From contig NZ_CP031455.1 in NCBI RefSeq assembly GCF_003391135.1, forward strand, positions 3,255,001-3,319,000: a DNA stretch of 64,000 nucleotides, written 5' to 3'. The notes beneath the pieces are model-generated. The model saw only the letters and a list, made by a program, of their open reading frames with translations. It was not told where the DNA came from and did no database searches. The position numbers and the translations under genes are program-made. This document shows positions 1-8,631 of this stretch, piece by piece. This DNA is from Streptoverticillium olivoreticuli subsp. olivoreticuli (GTDB taxonomy: Bacteria; Actinomycetota; Actinomycetes; Streptomycetales; Streptomycetaceae). Position 1 is the first letter of the stretch; each line of letters opens with the position of its first letter.

Positions 1-1100
1 CCCGCGAAGCCGAAGTCGGCGTCCGCGGGCAGGTCCTTGGGCGGCTTGCCCTCGCCGACGGCGCGCGCGAGCTCGGGGGCGGCCTGGGCCGCGGTGCGCC
101 CGGTGCCGCGGTAGGCGGTCCAGTCCGCGAAGCCCTCGGAGAGCCACAGCGGGGTCGCGGCCGAGGTCAGGCTCCGGGTCGCGACATGGGCGGTCTCGTG
201 GGTGAGGACGACCCGGCGGCCGAAGTCGCCGAGCGTGCCGTACGCCTCGGGGTTGACGATGATCCGGTCGGCGGGGGCGTTGCCGGAGCCGCCGACCTCG
301 CCGGTGGTGACGGCGGCGATGCCCCGGTAGTTCGCCACCGGTGAGTCCAGGAGCTCGGCCATCCGGTCGACCGAGGCGGGCATCTCGACGACGACCCTGC
401 CCGGCCAGTCGCCGCCGCGGCGGGCCGCGGTGCCGGTCGTCCCGCCGGACTTCGGCGGGGCCGTGCCGGGCGCGGTCCGCCCGCTCCCCCAGGCGGTGCT
501 CACCGCGGGCACCGCGCCGTCGGCGAGGTCCGCGAGGGCCTTGAGCCGCGCCTGGTCCTGGCCGACGCCGAGCACCAGGCTGTGCGCGCCCCGTACGGCC
601 GTGACCGGGCCCTGCTGCCAGAGCTGCCGGGGGCCGTGCCGGGTGTCCTCGGCCGCCACGTACCACTGGTCGTCCTTCCGCACGACCGTGAACCGCGCGG
701 TGGTGGTGACCGGGACGGTGTCGTAGTCCGCCAGCCGGTAGCGCAGTTCGGCCTCGGCGGCGACGCGGTGGCCGTCGCCGCCGGAGGGGACGAAGCCGCC
801 GGTGCGCACCAGGCGGTAGTCCCAGGAGGCGAGGGGCACGGCGGCGAGGTTGGCGAAGAGGGCGCGCTGCTCGGTGCGGAAGCCCTCGGCGTCGGGGTCC
901 ACGACGGACAGGAAGGCGCGTTCGTCGCGGTCCCGGAGCGCCTTGGCCCACCGGTCCAGCAGGGCCGTGACGGACCTGTGCTCGGCGTCGGGGCCGTCGC
1001 CGGGCAGGCCCACGGCCCCGCAGCCGCACAGCACCTGGAACGCGAGCAGGCCCGCCACCAGCGGGCGGGCCGCCCGTCTCCCGGCGCCGGGGCGCCTCAC
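1..1100 (-). CDS. Secreted lipoprotein-like zinc metallopeptidase (gluzincin), C-terminus cut by window edge
   Basis: The GTG start at 1100 has an AGGG ribosome site 8 nt upstream. The N-terminus is Arg-rich, then hydrophobic, and reaches a Cys-rich lipobox-like stretch (VLCGCG) near residue 30, so the product is probably exported and perhaps lipid-anchored. Around residues 298-304 there is VLTHETAH, an HExxH zinc site, followed by WLSEGFADW, which supplies the downstream Glu expected in gluzincin peptidases. The middle holds an NTF2-like stretch without firm family identity. The 3' end lies outside the window. Substrate is unknown. Family assignment rests on the motif pair only. Confidence 0.75.
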   Translation of the reverse strand, partial: MRRPGAGRRAARPLVAGLLAFQVLCGCGAVGLPGDGPDAEHRSVTALLDRWAKALRDRDERAFLSVVDPDAEGFRTEQRALFANLAAVPLASWDYRLVRTGGFVPSGGDGHRVAAEAELRYRLADYDTVPVTTTARFTVVRKDDQWYVAAEDTRHGPRQLWQQGPVTAVRGAHSLVLGVGQDQARLKALADLADGAVPAVSTAWGSGRTAPGTAPPKSGGTTGTAARRGGDWPGRVVVEMPASVDRMAELLDSPVANYRGIAAVTTGEVGGSGNAPADRIIVNPEAYGTLGDFGRRVVLTHETAHVATRSLTSAATPLWLSEGFADWTAYRGTGRTAAQAAPELARAVGEGKPPKDLPADADFGFA

Positions 1101-1234
1101 GGGCCGGTCCCTCAGCCGACGGCCGGCGCCCGGGTCACCCCAGGCGGCGCCGCCGCGTCTCCTCCACCTCCACCGGCCCGTCACGCCCCGCATCGTACGA
1201 GCCACGTGACCCGCGCCGTGCGTTCAGCCGGCGT

Positions 1235-2290
1235 TCATGGCCGGGTGACGGACGAAATCGGCATCATGTTGGCCGGGTCGTAGCGGACCCGGGCGCCCGG
1301 GTAGGGGGCGTGCACGACCTGCCCGTTGCCGACGTACATGCCCACGTGGCTGGCGTCGTTGCGATAGATCACCAGGTCCCCCGGCTGGGCCTCGGACAGG
1401 GACACGTGGCGGCCCGCGTTGCGCTGTGCCTGCGAGGTGCGCGGCAGGCCCACCCCGGCGCGCCCGTACGCCCACTGCATCAGGCCGGAGCAGTCGAAGG
1501 CGCCCGGCCCGGTCGCGCCCCAGGCGTAGGGGGTGCCGACGGCCGACCGGGCGGCCATCGCGGCGGCGGCGCCCCGCGAGGAGAGGCCGGCGAGGCTCGG
1601 CAGCCCGGCGAGCGAGCCCTCCGAGCGGTCCGCGCCGGAGCGCGACGCCCGCGCGTACGCCTCCCGGTCCCGCTCGGGCAGCGAGTTCAGCAGCCGGCGG
1701 GCCGTGGCGAGCTTGCCCTCGACCTCGCGCTTGTGGTGCTCCACGGCCTGCCTGCTGTCCTCCAGCTGCGCCAGGACGCGGACGGCCTCCGAGCGCTCCT
1801 GGCGCAGGGTGCGCTGCGCCTCCAGGAGCGCCTTGAGCTGCTCGGCCTGGCGGCCGGTGACCCGGTCGAGGGTGGCGGCCCGCTCCAGATAGGCGTCGGG
1901 GTCCGAGGACAGGAGCAGCTGGATCGCCGGGTCGACGGCGCCGTTGCGGTACTGCGCGGTGGCGATCATGCCCAGCGCCCTGCGCATCCGGTTGACCTGC
2001 TCCTGGCCGCGGACGACGCGGTCGGTGGTCCGGGCGACCTTCCGCCGCAGGGTGTCGGTGCGCTCACCGGCCGCGTTGAACTTCTCGGTGGCCTGCTCCG
2101 CCTGCTCGTAGAGCCGGTCCACCTGCGACTTCACCGTGCCGGTCCCCTTGGCCGTGCCGGAGGGGTCGCCGGGCGCGGCCCCGGCGGGTGCCGCCAGGCC
2201 GGCGGCCGCGGTGGCCACGGCGGCGGACAGGACGGTGACCCGGACGCTCTGGGTGAGACCGGGCTGCGCGGGACGACGGTGTGACGCCAC
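1235..2290 (-). CDS. NlpC/P60 family peptidoglycan hydrolase (first of two tandem paralogues)
   Basis: Predicted secreted endopeptidase of 351 residues that cuts peptide stems of the cell wall. A twin-Arg-like N-terminus and Ala-rich signal peptide (about residues 1-35) precede a long coiled-coil region (about 40-210) like that of RipA and CwlO proteins. A C-terminal NlpC/P60 domain carries the catalytic Cys at about residue 267 (FDCSGL) and the His in SHVGMY. The GTG at 2290 was chosen because AAGGAG lies 11 nt upstream and the paralogue at 2540-3613 starts with the same VASHRRP sequence; the GTG four codons upstream has no spacing to that site. A terminator hairpin separates it from the paralogue. 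Confidence 0.92.
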   Translation of the reverse strand: MASHRRPAQPGLTQSVRVTVLSAAVATAAAGLAAPAGAAPGDPSGTAKGTGTVKSQVDRLYEQAEQATEKFNAAGERTDTLRRKVARTTDRVVRGQEQVNRMRRALGMIATAQYRNGAVDPAIQLLLSSDPDAYLERAATLDRVTGRQAEQLKALLEAQRTLRQERSEAVRVLAQLEDSRQAVEHHKREVEGKLATARRLLNSLPERDREAYARASRSGADRSEGSLAGLPSLAGLSSRGAAAAMAARSAVGTPYAWGATGPGAFDCSGLMQWAYGRAGVGLPRTSQAQRNAGRHVSLSEAQPGDLVIYRNDASHVGMYVGNGQVVHAPYPGARVRYDPANMMPISSVTRP

Positions 2291-2437
2291 GGGCTGCCGC
2301 ACTCCTTCCGTTCTTCCACTGGGTGCGCGGTGCCCTCGCCGCCCGCGAACGGGCGGAGCGCTGTGCCGGGTGCCGCGCGCCAGACAGTAGCGGCGCGGTC
2401 ACCCCCGGTTCAAAGACCCTGTGGGACGGGATTATTG

Positions 2438-2473
2438 ACGCCCCGCCGGAGACGCAGGTCACCGGCGGGGCGT
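2438..2473 (-). terminator. Hairpin terminator after the second NlpC/P60 gene
   Basis: Perfect 12-bp inverted repeat (2438-2449 with 2462-2473) with a 12-nt loop, about 65 nt after the stop of the upstream gene. No U-tract, as is common in Streptomyces. Confidence 0.75.
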
Positions 2474-2539
2474 GGAGTCAGCAGGTGCTGTCGCGGTTCG
2501 CCCGAAAGAGCGGCACGTCAGCCATTCGGCCCAAGCGCG

Positions 2540-3613
2540 TCAGCCTATGCGCACGCCGAACTGGAAGGGCATGTTGCCCATGGACTCGTAGCGCACGTTG
2601 GCGCCCGGCTTGGGGGCGTGCAGCGTCATGCCGTTGCCCGCGTAGAGGCCGATGTGGTGCAGGTCGCCGTAGAAGAGCACCAGGTCGCCGGGCTTGAGCT
2701 GGCTCTGGTCGTAGATGCGGGTGCCGTCGTTGGCCTGGTCCTGCGAGACGCGGTCCAGGGTGACGCCCGCCTGCGCGTACGCCCAGGAGGTCAGGCCCGA
2801 GCAGTCGAAGGAGTCGGGCCCGGTCGCGCCCCACACGTACGGGGAGCCGATGACGGACTGCGCGGCGGCGAGCGCGGCGCCGCCGCGGCCCGAGCCGGCG
2901 GGGATGTTGATATCCGGGCGGCTCCCGCCGCGGCTGGCGCGGTCACCGCCACCGGCGCCGCCGCCCTTGCCTGCGTCCTTGCCGCCGTCCTTGCCGTCGC
3001 TGCCGGTGATCTCGGCGCGCTCCTTGGCGCTGAGGGAGTTGAGGACGTCCTTGGCATCGGCGAGCTTGCCCTGGACCTCCTCCTTCTTCTCACCCAGCGC
3101 CTTGCGGGTGTCGGCGAGGTCCTTGAGCTTGCCGGTCGCCTCCTCGCGCTGCTGCTTGAGGGTGCGCTGCTTCTCGGATATCTGCTTGAGGGTGTCGGCC
3201 TGCTTGGCGCTCAGCTGGTCGAGCGTGGAGGCCTTCTCCAGGAAGGTGTCCGGGTCGGAGGAGAGGAGCAGCTGGAGGGAGGGGTCGATGGCGCCGCTGC
3301 GGTACTGCGCGGTGGCCACGGAACCGAGGCTGTCGCGGAGCTTGTTGAGCTCTTCCTGGCCGCGGGCGACCTTGTCCTGGAGATCGCCGACCTGCTTGTC
3401 GAGCTTGTCCTGCTTCTCCTTGGCCCCGTTGTACTTCTCGGTGGCCTGCTCCGCCTCTTCGTAGAGCTTGTCGACCTTCGCCTTGGCGTCCGACTTGGAC
3501 GGCGAGTCCGCGTGCGCGGCCTGGGAGGAGAGAGCGACGGCCGCTGCGGCGGTCGCGGTCAGCACGGTCACGCGGGTGCGGCCCGGCTGCTTGGGTCGAC
3601 GGTGGGACGCCAC
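2540..3613 (-). CDS. NlpC/P60 family peptidoglycan hydrolase (second tandem paralogue)
   Basis: 357 residues. A signal peptide ends near AAHA (about residue 35). A charged coiled-coil domain (about 38-200) and a low-complexity Gly/Asp/Lys linker come before the NlpC/P60 domain, with catalytic Cys about 271 (FDCSGL) and His in LHHIGLY. The GTG start at 3613 has AAGGAG 10 nt upstream. It is clearly a duplicate of the downstream gene: shared order, signal-peptide start and coiled-coil motifs such as TAQYR. No c-di-AMP (ydaO) riboswitch, which controls some Streptomyces wall hydrolases, was found in the 260-nt leader. Confidence 0.93.
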   Translation of the reverse strand: MASHRRPKQPGRTRVTVLTATAAAAVALSSQAAHADSPSKSDAKAKVDKLYEEAEQATEKYNGAKEKQDKLDKQVGDLQDKVARGQEELNKLRDSLGSVATAQYRSGAIDPSLQLLLSSDPDTFLEKASTLDQLSAKQADTLKQISEKQRTLKQQREEATGKLKDLADTRKALGEKKEEVQGKLADAKDVLNSLSAKERAEITGSDGKDGGKDAGKGGGAGGGDRASRGGSRPDINIPAGSGRGGAALAAAQSVIGSPYVWGATGPDSFDCSGLTSWAYAQAGVTLDRVSQDQANDGTRIYDQSQLKPGDLVLFYGDLHHIGLYAGNGMTLHAPKPGANVRYESMGNMPFQFGVRIG

Positions 3614-3874
3614 GGAGACGGGCTCCTTCTTCCTCAGCCGCCCGGCGCGCGAAGTCCGCGGTTCCGGCGGGACCTTCACCGTCACCCCGAATGGATGATC
3701 ACCGCGCGAAGGTTCGAGGCCCGACCTTAGTGACCTCCCCATGATCCGTTCAAATCCCCGGGCGAAAAATCTCGCCCCACAAGCGCATCCTTTACCCGCG
3801 CGACACAGTGGGTCACCCCTGATGGACACTCAGGCACCGGGAGCCGGCCGGAGTGCGCCCGGGGCGCGCGACGG

Positions 3875-5254
3875 TCAGGTGCGGGCCAGCCGCTTGAGCA
3901 GCAGCGCCGAGGCCACCGGGCGGGCGCCCGCCTTCGCCACCCCGTCGGCGACCTCGCGGTCGGTGGAGACCACCACGACCGGCCGGCCCGGCGGCTCGGC
4001 CCGTACGAGCTGGCGGATCAGCTCGTCCGCCGTCACGCCGGGCTTGCTGAAGAGCACCCGCACCCCGCGCGGCGGCGCCAGCAGCACGGGCGCGGCCAGC
4101 TCGGCGCCGTCGAAGACACAGGTCATCTCCGCGCCCGTCTGCGCGGCCAGCATCGCGAGGCCGCCCAGCAGCCGCAGCCGCTGCTTGTCGAGCGGCATCG
4201 TCGGATAGCCGGTCTTGGTGACGTTGTAGCCGTCGACCACCAGATGGGCCTGCGGCAGGGCCAGCAGCTGGTCCAGGAGCGCCGGGTCGGTCTCCGACAG
4301 GGCCCGCGTGGCGATGTCCTTGGGCGTCATCCTGCCCGGTTCCACGGCGTCCACGGTGTCCGCGGGGCGTGTGGAGGCGGGCGGCAGGGCCAGTTCGCGG
4401 CGCAGTCCCTGCGCCGCGTCCAGGACGGTGTCCAGCAGCAGCCGCAGCCGCATGTCCTCCACGCTGCGGCCCTCGCGCACCGCCCGGCGGCTCGCCTCCA
4501 GCCCCGACTCGGCCTCCGCGAGCCGCGCCTTGAGCCGTCGCGCCTCGCCCAGGGCGGCCGTCTTGTCGGCGGCACCGGCGGACCGTACGGACTCCAGCTC
4601 GGCCTCCGCCTTGCGCAACGCCGCCTCGCCGCGCCGCACATCGCTCATGGCGCTGCGCAGCTTGCGCTGCAACGCGTCGTTCTCCTTGCGGGCGGCTTCG
4701 AGCTCGACGCGGATCCGGTCGGTCTCCGTGCGGGCGTCGGCGCGGGCCTCGGCCAGCTCCTCGCGCAGCCGCCGCAGCTCGCGCTGGGCCTCCTCGCCGG
4801 CCCGCTCGGCGCTCGCCCGCTGGGCCTCCTCGCCGGCCGCGGTGACCAGCTTGACCCAGCCCGTGGGCCGCAGCACGAAGGCCATGGCCGCGACGTCCTC
4901 GGGGTCCGCGGCCGCGGGCGGCGCGCCGGCGTCGAGCGCCTCGGCCAGCTCGGAGCCGGTCTCCCGCAGCCGGGCGGAGATCCGCTGCCGGAAGGCGGCG
5001 TCGTTCTCCACGGCGGCGGCCATGGCGTTGCCCGCGAACTTGGCCCGGCGGCTCGGGGTGAAGCGGGCGTACTGCCGCAGCGCGGGCGGCAGTTCGGTGA
5101 CCGTCAGACCGCCGAACGCCTCCGCGACCAGGCCGATGACCCGCCGCCTGACGCCCTCGGGCAGGGGTCGGTCGAGCACCTCGGCGACGCCGTCGGCCCC
5201 ACCGGTGTCATCCGGTTCACCGGCCGCGTCCGCGCCGCCTGTGTGCTCAACCAC
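3875..5254 (-). CDS. NYN (PIN-like) domain RNA-binding/nuclease protein with coiled coil
   Basis: 459 residues. An N-terminal acidic domain and a helical region are followed by a long Arg/Glu-rich coiled coil (about residues 140-260). The C-terminal YacP-type NYN domain (about 320-459) keeps the acidic residues of PIN-like nucleases: VDGYNV, CVFDGAE and VSTDREVADGV. Family knowledge suggests RNA cleavage or binding; the substrate is unknown. The GTG start at 5254 gives MVEHTGG. It lies 19 nt after the small zinc-ribbon gene and is probably co-transcribed with it. Confidence 0.85.
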   Translation of the reverse strand: MVEHTGGADAAGEPDDTGGADGVAEVLDRPLPEGVRRRVIGLVAEAFGGLTVTELPPALRQYARFTPSRRAKFAGNAMAAAVENDAAFRQRISARLRETGSELAEALDAGAPPAAADPEDVAAMAFVLRPTGWVKLVTAAGEEAQRASAERAGEEAQRELRRLREELAEARADARTETDRIRVELEAARKENDALQRKLRSAMSDVRRGEAALRKAEAELESVRSAGAADKTAALGEARRLKARLAEAESGLEASRRAVREGRSVEDMRLRLLLDTVLDAAQGLRRELALPPASTRPADTVDAVEPGRMTPKDIATRALSETDPALLDQLLALPQAHLVVDGYNVTKTGYPTMPLDKQRLRLLGGLAMLAAQTGAEMTCVFDGAELAAPVLLAPPRGVRVLFSKPGVTADELIRQLVRAEPPGRPVVVVSTDREVADGVAKAGARPVASALLLKRLART

Positions 5255-5273
5255 CGCTCACCGCTCCCGTTCT

Positions 5274-5513
5274 TCAGGCGCTCGCGCCCGGCCTGTCCAC
5301 CAGCTCGATCTGGTCGACCGCGTTGCACCACCGGCAACGTACGGACTCGATCGTCTCACTGACCACGTCCCGCTCCTCCACCCGAGGCTCTCCGGCCAGG
5401 TCGAGGTGCACGTATTCCACGGCCTTGGTGGTACGCGTGACGTCGAACCGGGTCAGGTTGCCGCACAGCGTGCAGCGCCAGCGCGTCGCGTCCGTCGGCT
5501 GGGGAACGCCCAT
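5274..5513 (-). CDS. Small zinc-ribbon protein
   Basis: 79 residues from the ATG at 5513. Two CxxC pairs, CTLCGN near the N-terminus and CRWCN near the C-terminus, probably bind one zinc. Most of the rest is charged and there is no signal peptide. Function unknown; conserved-looking in Streptomyces. A longer form beginning with GTG at 5582 adds 23 Ala/Arg-rich residues, and neither start has a strong ribosome site, so the start is uncertain. It precedes and is close to the NYN protein gene. Confidence 0.75.
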   Translation of the reverse strand: MGVPQPTDATRWRCTLCGNLTRFDVTRTTKAVEYVHLDLAGEPRVEERDVVSETIESVRCRWCNAVDQIELVDRPGASA

Positions 5514-5713
5514 GATGTCGTCGTCCGTCCTCGTCAACTGTTCCGTCCGCGACAACGCCGTCGGACCGCGTGGTGCCGTCACCGCGGGAGTGCTTCCCGT
5601 AACCCTACGGCCTGATGGTCATGCGGCGCGGGGCACAGTCGCGCACAGGCCGTCCGGCAGCGGCCCGGCGAGGCACTCTGTGCGCTTTGCTGCCCGTACG
5701 CCATGATCTGGCC

Positions 5714-6478
5714 ATGCTCGGAAAGGCAGCGCGCCGGAGCCCACCGTCCCACCGCCGGGCCACACCCCTGGTCACCTACGCCCTCATCGGCATCTGCTGC
5801 GCCGTCTTCCTGCTCGGCCCCGCGTCGGGCCTGACCGGTCCCCGGGGCCCGCACGGGAGCGCCGGCGACCTGCTGGTCGCGCAGACCGCCTACTTCGAGC
5901 GCTGGGGCGTGGTGCCCGAGGAGCTCTGGCACGGCTCGCCGGAGCGGCTGCTCACCCCGCTCACCGCTCTCTTCGTGCACGGCAACTGGCTGCATCTGCT
6001 GGGGAACATGCTCTTCCTCTATGTCTTCGGCGCCATGGCCGAGGAGCGGATGGGCCGGGCCTCCTTCGCCCTCTTCTACCTCGCCGCCGGGGTGCTGGCC
6101 CTGCTCGGCTACGCGGCGGCGCACGCCGACTCCCTCCAGACGCTGGTCGGGGCGTCCGGGGCGATCTCCGGGGTGCTCGGAGCCTTCCTCTGTCTCTTCC
6201 CCAGGGCCCGGGTCACCAGTCTCTTCCCGTTCCTCTTCTTCCTGCCGCTGCGGTTCCCCGCGTGGGCGGTGCTGCTCTTCTGGTTCGTCCTCCAGTGGCT
6301 GGCCGCCCGTGCCGCGGGCGACCGGCCCGGGGTGGCCTACCTGGCCCATGTGCTGGGCTTCTCGCTGGGCTTCCTGTACGCGTGGGCGCGGTACAGGTGT
6401 GCGGCTAGAGTGAAGAGCACGGCCGCGTCCGGCGACGGGCCGCGACCTCCCGGGGACCCACCCCCCGGCCCCCGATAG
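5714..6478 (+). CDS. Rhomboid family intramembrane serine protease
   Basis: 254 residues, with about six hydrophobic segments. The catalytic serine is in GASGAISG (about residue 156) and the catalytic His in YLAHVLGF; HGNWLHLLGNMLFL matches the conserved rhomboid segment before TM2. It would cleave membrane proteins within the bilayer; substrate unknown. The start is placed at the ATG at 5714, 6 nt after a CATGAT box, compatible with a leaderless transcript; the ORF extends upstream without a better ribosome site. It ends 10 nt before the Lrp-type gene and is likely co-transcribed with it. Confidence 0.88.
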   Translation: MLGKAARRSPPSHRRATPLVTYALIGICCAVFLLGPASGLTGPRGPHGSAGDLLVAQTAYFERWGVVPEELWHGSPERLLTPLTALFVHGNWLHLLGNMLFLYVFGAMAEERMGRASFALFYLAAGVLALLGYAAAHADSLQTLVGASGAISGVLGAFLCLFPRARVTSLFPFLFFLPLRFPAWAVLLFWFVLQWLAARAAGDRPGVAYLAHVLGFSLGFLYAWARYRCAARVKSTAASGDGPRPPGDPPPGPR

Positions 6479-6488
6479 GAGCCCAGCC

Positions 6489-6770
6489 GTGATCACCTCG
6501 ATCGTGCTCATCAAGACCGACGTCGACCGGATCCCCGAGATCGCCGAGCAGATCGCCGCGCTGGAGGGGGTCAGCGAGGTCTATTCGGTGACCGGGGCGC
6601 AGGATCTGATCGCCATGGTGCGGGTGGCCCGGCACGACGACCTGGCCGACGTCATCCCGGGCCGCATCAGCAAGGTCCCCGGAGTCGCCGCCACGGAGAC
6701 GCACATCGCCTTCCGCACCTATTCGCAGCACGACTTGGAGGCGGCGTTCGCGATCGGCCTGGAGGCGTAG
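6489..6770 (+). CDS. Stand-alone Lrp/AsnC ligand-binding (RAM) domain protein
   Basis: 93 residues that form only the effector-binding alpha-beta sandwich of Lrp/AsnC regulators; there is no helix-turn-helix. Typical sequence runs include VYSVTGAQDLIAMVRV and a C-terminal THIAFRTYS. The GTG start at 6489 has AGGAG 7 nt upstream. Such proteins may bind amino acids and oligomerise with full-length Lrp proteins. Its target is unknown. Confidence 0.9.
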   Translation: MITSIVLIKTDVDRIPEIAEQIAALEGVSEVYSVTGAQDLIAMVRVARHDDLADVIPGRISKVPGVAATETHIAFRTYSQHDLEAAFAIGLEA

Positions 6771-6801
6771 CGATCCGGCGGGACCCGGGAAGAGCGCGCC
6801 G

Positions 6802-8160
6802 TTACACCGGCACGCAGCGGCCGTTCTCCGTCCGGTAGGTCCACCGCGCGCCGTCGCGCACGAGCTCGCCGACCGCCCGCACGAAACGCTCGACGTGCTC
6901 GTCCGGCGTCCCCGCCCCGAAGCTGACCCGTACCGCGTTCAGCGACCCCCCGTCAGGGGCCCCGCACTCGCCGGAGGCGTCCTGGTCGCCGCCCAGCAGG
7001 GTCCGCACCAGGGGATGCGCGCAGAACAGCCCGTCGCGCACCCCGATGCCGTACTCCGCGGACAGCGCCGCCGCGAAGTGCGAGCTGTTCCAGCCGTCCA
7101 CGACGAACGACAGCACGCCGACCCGCGGGGCGTCGTCGCCGAAGAGCGAGAGCACCCGCACCCCCGGCACCGCGGCGAGGCCCTCCCGGACCGTCGCGAT
7201 CAACTGCCGCTCCCGCTCGACGAGCCGGTCGAACCCCGCCTCGCGCAGCGCCTTGCAGGCCGAGGCGATGGCGTAGGCGCCGATGACGTTGGGCGAGCCC
7301 GCCTCGTGCCGGGCGGCGCTGTCGTGCCACTCGACGTCCACCCCGCCCCCGGCGCCCCGCGTCACCGCGCGGCTGGCACCGCCGCCCGCGAGGTACGGCT
7401 GCGCGTCCCGCAGCCAGTCGGGCCGCCCGGCCAGCACCCCGGCGCCGAACGGCGCGTACAGCTTGTGCCCGGAGAAGGCGATCCAGTCGGCGTCCAGGTC
7501 CGCGAGGTCCACCGGGTGGTGCGGCGCCAGCTGGGCCGCGTCGACGACGATCCGGGCGCCGTGCGCGTGGGCGGCGGCCGTCAACTCCCTTACGGGCCAC
7601 AGCTCGCCGGTCACGTTGGAGGCGCCCGTCACACAGACCAGGGCGGGGCCGTAGGGCTCGCGGTCCGCGAGGGCGTGCTCCAGGATCTCGACCGCCTGGC
7701 GCGGCGACCGGGGCGCGTCGAGGTAGGTGACCGCGACGTCCGCGCGCCGCTCCCACGGCAGCAGCGCGGCATGGTGCTCGGACTCGAAGACGAACACCCG
7801 GGTGCCCGGCGGGAGTACGGCCGCGAGGAGGTTGAGCGAGTCGGTGGTCGAGCGGGTGAGGACGACCTGGTCGTCGGCGCGGCAGCCGAGGAACTCGGCG
7901 ATCTCCGCCCGGCTGTTCTCGAAGAGGTCGGTCGACAGCTGCGAGAGGTAGCCCGCCCCGCGGTGCACGCTGCCGTAGTACGGGGCGTACGCCGCCACGT
8001 CGTCCCACACCCGGCGGAGCGCGGGCGCGCTGGCCGCGTAGTCGAGGGCCGCGTAGGTCACCTCTCCCCCGGTGACGAGCGGGACGCGGACGTCGTGGCC
8101 GAGGACGGGCAGGGGGGCGCGGTCGACGGCGGGCGCGGCGGCAACAGGGCATGCGGACAT
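6802..8160 (-). CDS. Class V aminotransferase, cysteine desulfurase-like, under a SAM-IV riboswitch
   Basis: 452-residue PLP enzyme of the class V (SufS/NifS-like) fold. The PLP lysine is in AFSGHKLYAPFG, and VDAAQ supplies the Asp/Gln that touch the cofactor. The ATG at 8160 was chosen because GGGAGAA precedes it by about 7 nt. The 5' leader of about 310 nt carries a SAM-IV riboswitch and a six-codon ORF, so the gene very likely belongs to sulfur/methionine metabolism. It may desulfurate cysteine or a related thiol; the exact substrate cannot be read from sequence. Confidence 0.88.
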   Translation of the reverse strand: MSACPVAAAPAVDRAPLPVLGHDVRVPLVTGGEVTYAALDYAASAPALRRVWDDVAAYAPYYGSVHRGAGYLSQLSTDLFENSRAEIAEFLGCRADDQVVLTRSTTDSLNLLAAVLPPGTRVFVFESEHHAALLPWERRADVAVTYLDAPRSPRQAVEILEHALADREPYGPALVCVTGASNVTGELWPVRELTAAAHAHGARIVVDAAQLAPHHPVDLADLDADWIAFSGHKLYAPFGAGVLAGRPDWLRDAQPYLAGGGASRAVTRGAGGGVDVEWHDSAARHEAGSPNVIGAYAIASACKALREAGFDRLVERERQLIATVREGLAAVPGVRVLSLFGDDAPRVGVLSFVVDGWNSSHFAAALSAEYGIGVRDGLFCAHPLVRTLLGGDQDASGECGAPDGGSLNAVRVSFGAGTPDEHVERFVRAVGELVRDGARWTYRTENGRCVPV

Positions 8161-8297
8161 GGCGAATTCTCCCGGGTACAAGGCGGAAAGGCTGTGTACA
8201 CGCACCCGCGAGAGAGACCTCTGCGGTGTGCGGAAAGAGCGACTCGGCGCACGGCTGTCGCCGCGCGGAGCGCAGGGGGAAACGGGCCTGGAAGGCC

Positions 8298-8318
8298 CTA
8301 TCGCATTCGCTGAATCAT
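8298..8318 (-). CDS. Candidate six-codon upstream ORF (MIQRMR) between riboswitch and aminotransferase gene
   Basis: ATG at 8318, five further codons and TAG at 8300-8298, with GGGAG 7 nt before the ATG. The stop codon abuts a GGGCC-TTCCA-GGCCC hairpin (8284-8298). It lies about 35 nt after the SAM-IV aptamer and about 140 nt before the main gene. Two of six codons are methionine. Whether it is translated is inference from the ribosome site and placement only. Confidence 0.45.
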   Translation of the reverse strand: MIQRMR

Positions 8319-8352
8319 GGAGGATCTCCCTCGACAACCAGGATCCCTGGCG

Positions 8353-8475
8353 AGGGATCCGCGCTTGCCGCAGACCTCTTTGCCTGCGACCTGGTCATCA
8401 CCCGGGGCACCCCGCCACGGAAGGAGGGTTGCCGGACAGCGGGCCGGGGCCGTGTCGCTGTCACTCGTGACCTGG
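8353..8475 (-). ncRNA. SAM-IV riboswitch
   Basis: Reading on the minus strand from 8475, the sequence has the SAM-IV order: P1 strand CCAGGTCACGAG, P2 arms GACAGC/GCTGTC, the core CCGGCAACCCTCC, the GCGGGGTGCCCCG stem-loop, the closing GATGACCAGG, and the 3' pseudoknot part with GCAAGCGCGGATCC. These match the Actinomycetales SAM-IV consensus as remembered. A self-complementary GGATCCCT/AGGGATCC hairpin (8341-8360) follows directly. It is expected to bind S-adenosylmethionine and switch off the class V aminotransferase gene downstream. Confidence 0.9.
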
Positions 8476-8583
8476 CGGAGAGTATGGCACAGCTGATCGT
8501 CGGGCGGAAAGGGCGTCCGCATCACGGACGCCGTCACGGCCGCCACCACGGCCGCCGCCCGGCGTTCCGCGACAGCGGCGCCA

Positions 8584-8620
8584 CGCACCGGTGTCCGGGG
8601 AGCGCCCGGACACCGGTGCG
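8584..8620 (-). terminator. Terminator of trpD
   Basis: Perfect 16-bp inverted repeat (8584-8599 with 8605-8620), 5-nt loop, 11 nt after the trpD stop. It also shields the riboswitch leader from read-through. Confidence 0.85.
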
Positions 8621-8631
8621 TTGGCGTACGG

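Noticed and set aside
3614..3874. Possible c-di-AMP (ydaO) riboswitch before the NlpC/P60 genes
   Set aside because: Some Streptomyces wall hydrolases have one, but the conserved aptamer core sequences could not be found here on the minus strand.
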